Below are positions 26,501 to 38,500 of a DNA stretch of 64,000 nt, in pieces. Numbering within the stretch: the first letter of the stretch is position 1; each line of letters begins with the position of its first letter. The notes beneath the pieces were generated by a model. It saw nothing but the letters and a program-made list of their open reading frames with translations. It did not search any database and was not told where the DNA came from. The position numbers and the translations under genes were made by a program. The DNA comes from Brasenia schreberi (lineage: Eukaryota; Streptophyta; Magnoliopsida; Nymphaeales; Cabombaceae). The stretch lies in contig JAYKKT010000074.1 in the NCBI GenBank assembly GCA_036023115.1, positions 11,685,501 to 11,749,500 on the forward strand, read 5' to 3'.

Positions 26501-29500
26501 GTTGCCATGACTCGGTATTCCGCTTCTGTGGATGAAAGCGACACCTTCTGTTGCTTTTTACATCTCCAGGATATTAATGATTCACCTAAAAATATACAAA
26601 AATCTATAGTGGAATGTCGATTATTGATATCTCCACCCTAATTTGTATCAATATATGCAGTCAAATCAAGTGAAGAGGAAGAAGTCAGAAGTATCCCCTT
26701 ATCCACAGAGTGCTTTATGTATCTGATGATTCTAATAATTGTACTCATGTGAGCACTAGTGGGAGCTTGTTGAAACTGGCTTGCAGTATGTATGACATGT
26801 GATATGTCTGGACGGTTGATAGTGAGATAGGTCAACGCTCCTATAAGTTGTGTATATCGGGTAGGATCATCCAGTTTCTCTTCGTATTTTGTTTCAAGAA
26901 CCTCTGGTGTATCCACCTTCTTCTCATTGGTTCAATTTCACTTGCAATTTTTGTTTGAGACATAAAGTATCCTCTATCATTACGTACGATTTCAATTCCC
27001 AAAAAATAACTAAGCAAACCAAGAACTTTCATTTTAAATTCTTTGTGAAGATCGCTTTTAACTTCCAAGATGCCAGCTTTATACTTCCAGTGATAATCAT
27101 ATCATCTATATACAAGAGTAGAATTACTATACCTGCATTTGATTTCCTCATAAATAATGCAGTATCATTATAATAAGACGTAAAGTGATGAAGATGCATG
27201 AATTTTTCAAAACAATCAAACCAAGCCTTAGGGACTGTTTCAAACCATACAATGCTTTTTGCAGTTTGAGAACACTATCCTAGGGAAAAATAAACTTGAG
27301 AAAATGAGTAATATAAACTTCTTCAGTTAAATATCCATTCAAAAAGGCATTTTTAACATCAAGTTGATATATATCCCAGTTTTGAATAGCACTAAGGGTA
27401 ATTAGAATTCTAATAGTAGTTATTCTAGCAACATGAGCAAAAGTTTCATCATAATCAATTCCATGCTCTTGAGCATATCCCTTGGCTATGAATCTGACCT
27501 TATATCTTTCAATATTACCATTACTGTGAGTTTTGATTTTATAAACCCATCGACATCCAATAACCTTCTTATTTTTAGGCGTAGGTACAATGATCCAAGT
27601 TTGAGCTTTGTCTAGGGCTCTAAGTTCATCACTCATAGCAGCTTCCCATTCGGGAATACCCTTAGCTTGGTGATAGAACTTAGGTTCTTTGATTTGATTA
27701 AGAATTGCAATCAAGTTTTTGCGTTGAGGTTCAAAAGTTTCATAGGAAACAAAACGTTGAGGAGGTTTTAAAATTCTAGGTTCTAGACTCGTGTTATCAG
27801 ATTCTCTATGTCATCGTGGATAATGTAATGAGAAGGTTCAATGATTGGTTGAGGATCAACATTTTCATTTTGGACACTATCACGCTCTAGATTATCCTGA
27901 TGATCTTCAGGGTCACAGACTCACAATCATCGTCTTCTTCTAGATCAAAAAAGTCTTGAGATATAGATGATTCAGAACTTTCTAAAGATTTATACTTATA
28001 ATAAGCATCATTCTCAAAGAATTTTACATCCTTAGAAACATACAATTTATCATTGACTGGATCAAAACATAACCTTTTTTGTCTATGTCATAACGAAGAA
28101 ATACAAACTCAATAGCCCTAGGAGATAATTTATCATTTTTATCCGTATAAACAAAGCATCTGCATCCAAAACCTCTCAGTCTTTCATAATAAGGAGGAAG
28201 ATTATATAGTTTTTCAAGGGGAGAAATATTTTCAAGTTTGGATGAAAGCATTCTATTAATAAGATATACCGCAGTAAGATTAGCTTCTGCGGCTCTGGCC
28301 ATAAAAACTTAGGAAAATTGCTGGCAATTAACATAGTGCGAAATGTTTCTATTATATGTCTATGTTTTCTCTCAGCCAAGTCATTTTGTTGAGGGGTTTG
28401 GGTGCACGATTTTTGATGCAAAATTTCATTGGTTTCGACAAACTTTTGAAACTAATTTGACATATATTCTCCTCCCGAATCAGATCTAAAAATCTTAATA
28501 GTAGAGCTAAATTGATTTTTAACCATATTACAAAAGGTTACAAATTTTTCAAACACTTCCGACTTTTGCTTCAAAAGATATATCCAAGTAAAGCGAGTAA
28601 AGTCATCTACAAATATCACATAGTATTGAACTCCTCCCTTAGAAACAATAGGAGCAGGACCCCAAACATCAGAGTGTATTAATTCAAAAGCTTTGTTTGA
28701 TATATTATTTCTTTCACCAAAAGGAAGATGATGCATTTTTCCAAGCACACACTCTTTACGTTCAAACTTTTGTTCCCCAATTTTTTTCAAGAAAGGAAAA
28801 TTACAATTTATGTATATTTAAATGTCCAAGTCGTTTATTCGAAAGGGTAGCATCTTGGGCTACGTTACAAGATTTAAAATTTGGCATAACTAAATAATCC
28901 ATTTTGTATAGTCCGCTTTCTTCTTGCCAATCACCTTCTTCGATAGGTGATCCTGCACCACACAATGTTTGGATGAGAAAGCGATTATACAATCATTATC
29001 ACAAATTTGAGCAACTGAAAGTAAGTTTAAATTGAGTTTAGGTATAAAGCTTATGTTTTGGATTTTAAAATTTTATTCTTCGAAATTTCTTATTTTTTTA
29101 ATTTGAAGTTTTGTACTATCGGCCGTAAATACATGCTTTCCAACGATATCATGAGATTCATTTAAGAATTTTTTACAATGAGTCATATGAAAAGAAACAC
29201 CCAAATCTAAAAACCAAGACATACCTTGAGAGGTGAAAAGAGCGTTTTCGGAGATGCTTGCTTTTTCCTTAAACATTTCCTCTATATATGCTTTGATGTT
29301 GGTAGGCAATATTCTTCTTTTATCTTCCACGGCTCCCACATTTCTAAATTTCCTTTGAAAAAGAGGACAAGTGGTTTTGATGTACCCACTTTCCTTGTAA
29401 TAGTGACATATGGTGTCCTTGGTTGACCATGGTCTCGTGGGTTTCTTGTTTTTTCCTTCGAAGTTTTTCACATGTGGATGCTTGTATATCTTCATGTTAG

Positions 29501-32500
29501 CTCCCGGTTTGGAGGCGGCAAGCACGACTTCTTTTGCAACATTGATATTTTTCAACCTTGTTTCATCTATAACAAGATCGACCAAAAACGAGTCTCGTTT
29601 TGGTTTAGGTTTTCTATGTATTAAGTTTGATCTAATATTTTAAAATTCGTCTCTTAAACCATGCATGAATAAAATGAAATATTGATTATCTAAAAGCTCT
29701 TGAAATTTTTGAAGTTTTCCAAATTTATCAAAACTTCTAAGTTAGTTCATAGTTGCTTAAGCATTATCATCATTTCTATTAAATCAATTTGAAAAACAAA
29801 ATCATCTTGAGAGTGAAGCTTTTTTAAGTATTCCCATGTTTCAAAAGCATTTTCGAAAACAGTAATTCTATTTCTAATTTTTTCATCTACATTTTGACAA
29901 AGTTATTTTAGCATTCAGTTTCTCCCAAATAATCCAAGCCCGGATAAAGGAGCAGGGTTGTGTTAGGCTTCCGACAGCCAGCGTAAAACTTCATCGGATT
30001 TTTATAACATGGATTACAAAAATTATGAGCATTGCTTTGCAGATCCCGAATGTACTAATAAGTAAGCAAGGGTCACTACCTTTTCGCCTGAATGTAGTGA
30101 ATCAATTGCATAGAGGCTTCCCACATCATGGACGGGTGTGGGTAAAGAAGTTAGTCCCGCTACATTGCTGCCCGAATGTAGTGAATAATTTTCAGAGAAG
30201 GTATCCGCATTTTGAATATTGACAGATGCGGGGAGGGGGTAAGGAAGTTAGTCCTAGATAATAAGATTCGTATTGGTTCTTGGAATATCGGAACATTATC
30301 CGGTAAGCTAATGGAGGTGGTCAGTGTTGTCTGACGCGTATCACTGGGTTCCATGATACGTGCGTATCGTAGCGTAGCGTATCGTATCGTACTTTAATAT
30401 TAAAAAATAGAAAAATGTTTGAAAAATCAAGAAAAAATAATAAAAATCTGAAAAAAATCAGAAAAAATCTAGGAAAATCTGGTAATTGCTTTGAATTCAT
30501 ATAATGTAAAGTTTAGTACATATTGAGCATTCAACATTGAACAATTGGATCCAAATTTACATATTGAAGCGATTCACCTTTTGAGACGTCTTATTTAACA
30601 TTTTAGAGCAAAAAAAAAAGACCTCACATGATATTTATTGATCTAGAAAAAGCATATGATAGGGTACCGAGAGTGGTTCTTTGGAGAACTTTGGAAAAAA
30701 GAGGTATCTCATTGACATACATTAACCTTATAAGAGACATGTACGATGGTGCAAAAACATGTGTGAGGACTCATGAAGGAATGACAGAAGTTAATATTGG
30801 GTTACATCAAGGATCAACTTTAAGCCCATACTTATTTATAATGGTGATTGACGAGTTAACAAAACATATTCAAGATGAAGTACCTTGGTGTATGTTATTT
30901 GCAGATGGCATTGTATTAGTGGAGGAGTCTAAGGAAAAAATTAATAGAAAATTGGAACTATAGAGAGAAACATTAAAAAGCAAAGGCCTCCGACTTAGTA
31001 GAACAAAGACAAAATATATGGAATGTAAGTTTGATCATTTGGTTACCTCAGGGGACATAGAAATTAAAATGGGCACACATTGCATCCCTCAAAAGGAAAG
31101 TTTTAAATACCTAGGATCAATTTTTCAGAGTGATGGAAGAATTGATGGAGATGTTACGCATAGAATTAATGATGGTTGGTTAAAATGGAGAGGAGCATAA
31201 GGTATTCTTTGTGATAAGAAGATACCATTAAAGTTAAAAGGTAAATATTATGGAGCAACAATTAGGCTTGCCATGTTTTATGGTTCTGAGTGTTGGGTAG
31301 TTAATCATGAACATGTATAAAAGAAATGAAGATGTTGAGATGGATGAGTGGTGATACAAGAAAAGACCGTATACATAATGAGGTTATTAGAAACAAATTA
31401 GGAGTGGCACCAATAGAGGATAACATCAGAGAATATCGTTTAAGATGGTTTGGACATATAGAAAAAAGATCAAAAGAAGAACTTGTAAGAAGGTATGAAA
31501 AACTAAATTTGGAAAGTATTAAAAGAGGTAGAGGACGACCACAAGAGTGTTGGAAAGAAACAATAAAGAATGATCTAGCTTATTGTGAGTTAAGTGCTAA
31601 CATGGCACACGATAAGGCTTTGTGGAAACAAAGAATCCATGTAGCCGACCCCGTCTAGTATGAGAAAAGGCTTAGTTGTTGTAGTTGTTCTTTGTTGTTA
31701 ACAATATCATCATCATACAAACCATCAATGTTTAAAATCGGTTCTTTGATTGTACCATCAATATAATCCTAAAAATCTTTTGATAAAAAATACTTTTTGA
31801 TAGTCCTTGCCTAACTTTGATAGCATTTTGGGTCATGAACGCATCTAAAGGATTCATTTTTGCTTTCCATTTTGTGTAAAAACAAAAGTTTTAGACTTAC
31901 CTCAATTTCGGAGTGATTTCACGAAATTCGCAATCTTGGCTTGCTTCCCAATGTGCTCGAAATCTTCAATAGGTGGCTCTGATACCATGTAAACAATTGT
32001 TGATAATCGAAGGTTGAATTGCTAACGTTACAATTCGTCAAATCGCGAAGATCTCAAAACATCCGAATATGGATGTCACACGTAAAGAACACACTTGGAG
32101 CCAACAAGAGTCCAAATACCGAAGTCAAATTACAAACAAAGGTTGTGCAAGACAACATATTTATTGATATACGTTGAAACTCTATTTATAGAGCATAGAT
32201 TACAATGAAAGAGAATAGGGAGAAGCAGGCAGTAACGGCTATAGTAGCCGTTGGGGAGCAGGGCACCCCAACGGTTACCTGGATGGCCCTGGCTATCCAA
32301 GACCTAACCATGGGCCAGCATGGGCCGGGCCCTAGTGGCCCGGCCTGCCCTGTTATAAGTTAACAATACCTTGGTGTATGTTATTTGCAGATGACATTGT
32401 GTTAGCGGAGGAGTCTAAGGAAAAAGTTAATAGAAAATTGGAACTATGGAGAGAAACATTAGAAAGCAAAGGCCTCCGACTTAGTAGGACAAAGACAAAA

Positions 32501-35500
32501 TATATGGAATGTAAGTTTGATCATTTAGTTACTTCACAGGACATAAAAATTAAAATTGGCACACATTGCATCCACAAAAGGAAAGTTTTAAATACCTAGG
32601 GTCAATTTTTCAGAGTGATGGAAGAATTGATGGAGATGTTACGCATAGAATTAATGTTGGTTGGTTAAAATGGAGAGGAGCATAAGGTATTCTTTGTGAT
32701 AAGAAGATACCATTAAGGTTAAAAAGTAAATATTATAGAGCATCAATTAGACCTGCCATGCTTTATGGTTTTGGTTGTTGGGCAGTTAATCATCCAAATG
32801 TACAAAAGATGTCTGTGACTGAAATGAAGATGTTGAGATGGATGGGTGGTCATACAAGTAAAGACCATATACATAGTGAGGTTATTAGAAATAAATTAGG
32901 AGTGACACCAATAGAGGATAAAATGAGAGAATATCGTTTAAGATGGTTTGGACATATAGAAAGAAGATTAAAAGAAGAACCTGTAAGAAGGTCTGAAAAC
33001 TAAATTTGAAAAGTATTAAAAGAGGTAGAGGACGACCACAAAAGTGTTGGAAAGAAACAATAAAGAATGATGTAGCTTATTGTGAGTTAACTCCTAATAT
33101 GGCACAGGATAGGGCTTTGTGGAAACAAAAAAACCATGTAGCCGACCCCGTCTAGTATGGGAAAAGGCTTAGTTGTTGTTGTTTATTTATTGTGATGCAT
33201 TAATTTTCTTCTGTGGGTTTGAGCGCCATGGTGGCCCTCTTTTCTTCCATATACTACCTAATGTAATAAATGTCTTAGTTGTGTTTTCGGTTAGTGATGC
33301 CTTTGCTTGAAAGCCACACCTCAAGAATTCAGAGTATCAAAGTCACATAGTCTTTCATCCATTCGTTTTATTGAACATGCATGCTTATCTTCTTTTACGT
33401 CCATTTTTCATAGCTCTAATTCTTGTCATGCTAACAATTTTCTGTCATATATTGACTGAGAGTTGGACCCGGCGGAGGTGTCTCAGTAATCTATCACATG
33501 AATTATCTGCAATTTATATACTGGAAATTTTGGAGTTTGATGTATAAAAAGAAATTAAAAGAAATACTCTAGATTTTCCTAGTTTCTTTCATGTTCAGAA
33601 CTTTATTTGGTCTATCAATGTGTTGAAAATTTTACATGTAGCTTTGGTAAGTGGGCTTGGATGCATGTGATGGTTGTAAATTGCGATGCAGCTTAAAACA
33701 TTCAAAAAAAGTAAGATGTGATGATCAATTTTCAAGTATAATCTGTTCAGAGTTAACATAGAATATTAAGCATCTACAGCGTGCAAACCCAGACTTTGTA
33801 CACGGATGCAATGGTATGATATGAAACTTAGATCTGTGGCACCAGGACATGGTCATGCTCACACCTTATTAATTCGATTAATAACATGGAGCATCAAGAG
33901 CACAAATGTCAACTTGAGCAGGCATTATTGAATGAAATTGTTCATTGTTGCCATTAAAATTTGATAATTCCTAAATTGAAGTGTAATATGGTGTCAAATA
34001 GAAAAGAGAAGGACACAAGTAAATTAAAATGAACAAAGGAATTAGATAAAGTCAAGGCTTCATGTTTATTTCAAAGGATACAAAGCTGCAGTTTCCTTCC
34101 TCAAAAAGTAGGTCCTATCTGAGCTATAGGTTTTAGAAGTATGTGTACAGCTCTTGAATTGATACCTTATGTCAAATGCCTAAGCTTGTACATTGTCTAC
34201 ACTTTAGCATGCTAATTCTTGACTTTGGGTAATTTAGTCAGGTTCTGTTTGTTGATAATCGTACAACCCCCGAAAAGATGGGATGCCATACAATTAGTTT
34301 ATATTAATGCTTTTGACATTACTGGCACTTGCACGTGATATTCCTTTGCACCATGGTCTCTTTAATGTCTTACGTGATGCTCATGTTCATTTTACTTGTC
34401 ATCTATTTTCTCATCAGTTTTTTGATGGTTGGTGGAGTATCTGTCTTATTTCCTTTCATCCGTGACTCATTGTTCCGCATATAGTCAGGTTTGTCATACA
34501 TCATAGCCTGAGTAAATCAATGGAAGCTTACTATCAAGTAAGTTTTGCATGTTCTGTTGCTTATTTTTTTGTAATCTTCTCTTTCTAAATTACTGTGCTG
34601 ATTGTAGGAGAGTGGTCGAGCTGGAAGGGATGGCCTTCCTGCAGATTGTTTGTTGCTTTACAGGCCTGGTGATGTTCCTCGGCAGGTTAAGTAAAATTGT
34701 TTGGGCATGTTAAAATGCTTTTGAAGGTTCTATGCATTGTGGAAACTAATAAAGGGAAGTAATGATTCTATTGAATTTATCAGAGCTCTATGGTCTTCTA
34801 TGAAAATGCTGGCTTGCAAAATCTTTATGACATGGTTCGATACTGCCAGGTAAATGGTATATGTTTTACATGATACATGGTTGCAAAATCTTTATGACAT
34901 GGTTCGATACATGGTAACTTGTGATACTATTGTATGTATATGTCTGAGTATTTGCATTGAGTCCAATTGCAATTTGCTAGCCTCTTGTTAGGGGTTATTT
35001 TGAGGCAACAAAGTGTATTTTGTGAAAATAGAGATAAGTTTGTAAATGTCATCTGAGAGATGGCAGCACCATATTTGCCTCTTGATAATTTTGAAGTCAA
35101 CGTTGGCCTGCCCATGTTTTATTACATTATCAATCATTTGACATACTGTTATCGCTTTATTCCAGAAGGTAAGTTTGCCATTATTGCAAAAAGAAAAGGT
35201 TGAACAGAATAACATGACTAAACAACAACAGCAACAACAACAACAACTAAGCCTTTTCCCATACTAGATGGGGTCCGCTACATGGATTCTTTGTTTCCAC
35301 AGAGTCCTATCATAATTTGTAGAATCCGTGGTAAATAAGTCCGACAAAGTTTTACGCTGGCTGTCGGAAGCCTAACACAACCCTCCTCCTTTATCCGGGC
35401 TTAGGACCGGCCATGCAAGGGCGATCCCTTACATGGGCAGAGTTAATAACCTGACTAAACAAGTTTAAGAATTTCCTTTTTGGTTTGAACTGTTTGCAAA

Positions 35501-38500
35501 AAGCCAAGCATAACCTTAATGGTTTAAGGAGCTAAGCATTACCCACCTTGTTTCTCTTTAATATTTGTTAGTATTTAGTTCAAATGCACATGTACATGCT
35601 CTCTCTCTCTCTCTCTTTCCTTTTCTTTTTCTCCCTTCTCCTATTGCTTTTTCGTGTTTGTTGGCACTTTGCAGTCTAAGAGGGACTGTCGACGAAATGC
35701 TTTCTTCCATCATTTTGGAGAGCCAATGCAAGATTGTAATGGTGATAATAGACACTTTAGTCATATCTCATTTTTTGAACATATAAAATGGTTTGTATTC
35801 ACAGCTTAGGTACCATTATTCACTAGATCTCTCTTTGTTTTGGTTTCAGGGATGTGTGACAACTGTGCACTTGCAGCTGAGATTAAAGAAATAGATGCTA
35901 CTGGTAAGTAATTTGAATTTACAGGTTGGATATTTTAGGGTTCCAATGAGGTGCTAGAACAATCCTCAAGCCAGGATACTTACTGCTATGCTAGTTGATG
36001 TGTTGATATATTTTGAACTGTGAAGAACAAAGTATGGATGGAATACCAAATCAACTAATATCGATGATTGGGGAAGAGAAAATAAAATTAATGTCATCTT
36101 TTTTCAACGGAATCTTTTGTTCACATGTTTGTTTGGACAAAGGTAGACATCAGCAATCTTATAACTGTTTGACCTCATTATGTTTGCTGATTCTAGTCTC
36201 TTGACAGGATTATTTGAGTAATACAAGCAAGCATCAAGACTCAGTGGAGTTTTGAGCATTGTGAATCACACGATTCATGATTAGTTTTTGAACTTGTGCT
36301 GCTGCGATGTGTTTACTTGCCATTTATTTTAGTTTTTTAGGTCAGAAGCTGCAATGGTTTTTCACCTCATTGCAGACATCCATGAGGTTGATTGCCATAA
36401 CATGATCCATTTGGGGTAAAATCTAAAAAGTTAAGTAGGTGAATACTTTAGTTTTCGTTCTTACACAGTAGTAATTTGTTGATATGCTTATGTTAGCATT
36501 TTAGCTCTATAGTTCACATCTTACCCTAATGAATGGCATTATTAGAAAAGAGGTTACCAGCATCCAAACGGGCACCTACTTTGTCCTGTTCCCCAATTTC
36601 TGTTCAGGGAACAGGCAGATGTCTACTTCTCCTTTCTCGCACTCTTTTATTATATACAGCTTAGACACATAAAACAAAATAAACGAAGTTAACTCCAAAT
36701 GTCCATATCTCTTTACTTTTCACCTTTCTTGATCAAGCATTAACATATTAGATCCATGTACGCTGATAGCAAATCTATTCAAGAAATTTATTAGCTTGCC
36801 AAGGCTAGTTTATAGGTATTCTTATCACATCGGAAAACAAATCTACTCAAGAATGTGAGCAAGCTAAGGATAGAATTTAATTTTATTTGAAAACAAGTCA
36901 CTAAATGGAATAGCTTATATTGGAGCAACCATCAACACTATGAAGCTTCAAACGTACATTCTGTTTTTCTAATTATCCGAAATCTCATCCTTGTTGGCAG
37001 TTTGATGATGCCAATTCTTATTCAGCAGTGTATGTTTTCTGGAGCTATCTTCTTGTGATTTCTGATGAGCAATTCTAAATTTTTGCTGGAGATACGATTA
37101 AGCCACATTTTATCTTGAATTTCTTTTAGTGTCTCTGATAAGCCATATTTCTTGCCTTGGCTTTGGCATCAATTTCTGTTATTCTCTTTGTGGAGAAACT
37201 GATTATGAGGTGGCCATAAAATAACTCGGAGAATAACTATTTGACAAAATTTTGTTTCAGAATGTGTAAGAATTTTGGTCTCATTTTTCCAAGAGCTGCA
37301 TGAGAAGGACCAAAGGATTACAATATTGCAGTCGGCAGACAAGTTAAAACTAAAATTCAAAGAATCAGGTATTATGTGGATTGTTATACCCTCTGAGTTT
37401 TGGCAAGGTTTTGTTTCCTAGATGCACCTAATTGTACAAAGTCTATGCTGTGACCAGCTGATGCTAACATATGCAAGATCTACTAATATCATGGTTATTT
37501 ACGTGCAGCCATGGGCTTCGGTTGTTTTGACGGTTATCCTTACTGTACTGCACCTTTGTGTCTGTAAAATCAATGAAGAGTTAACCTAATATAAAAAACA
37601 AAAAAGCTGCTGAAACCGCTGCTGCATGTATTAAATGTTAGGATTGCGTAAATGCAGAATAGGTGTACCAATTTGATATCACCAAACAAGTGTTAGCCAA
37701 GTCGAGAACAAGAAGACCAAGTTCAATGGCCTAACATGAAGTCCAAGACAAACACAAAACTTATACAAAAAATACTTCAGTGATATTCAATGGCTTGAAA
37801 ACAAACTAATTTACAAGAGTGAATGACCATATATATAGGTCAACATACAGGAGAGGGAGGGAGGAAGGGAGACTGGTGTATCTGGTGCATTTGAGAACAA
37901 ATTTGGATTTATGCTAGAATGGTTACTGTTGACACTATTCCTTAATAAAGTGTCTAATGGAGCACTTTAGGGCCAAGAAGAACGTGAAGAATAACCTGTA
38001 CATGGTGTTTAGTGATTAGAGGAGGCTTATGCTAGGACATCAAGAGCTCTTAGAGTATCTTGGAAAAGTAAGGAGTAACTCTTTTGTACATTAACCTTAT
38101 AAAGGACATGTGTGATGAAAGAGCATTAGAACTTATGAGGGTTTTGTTGATTTATTCGGTACTAATATTGGATTACACTGAGTGTCAATAAGCCCCATAT
38201 CCCTTTATTTTTGGTTATGGGTGGACTCAGAAACAAGATGAAACACATTGATGCTTGTTATTGTCAAATGACATTGTATTGGTTGATGAAATGATGGAAG
38301 AAGTTCATATAAAAGTTGAATTCTAGAGAGAAACCTTTGAAACACTTTAATGCTTGTTATTGTCAAATAACATTCCGTCAGCTTTATCATTTGCATGATT
38401 ATGCTGATCAAGATTTGCTTTCAGTTTTGATATTCATTGACATTTTCTCTTCCTTTATTTCCTTATGTTTATCATGTATTCATAGACTATAATTAGAGCA

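Larger units (their letters stand above)
25852..32365 (-). mobile_element. Ty1/copia element inserted in RTE D
   Basis: This minus-strand element has LTRs at about 25852-26184 and 31988-32365. The tRNA-Met primer site (GGCTCTGATACCA in reverse) is at 31975-31987 and the polypurine tract (CTCCCCCTCAAAC in reverse) at 26185-26197. On the minus strand, gag/zinc knuckle, protease, integrase, RT and RNase H are all recognisable in the Ty1/copia order but with stops. RTE G interrupts gag. No target duplication is visible (GAAGG versus ATACC). Confidence 0.9.

Noticed and set aside
25852..32365. Target-site duplication for the 25.9-32.4 kb copia element
   Set aside because: Flanks GAAGG and ATACC do not match, and about 1.1 kb of the host RTE is missing. 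I therefore do not claim a clean insertion.
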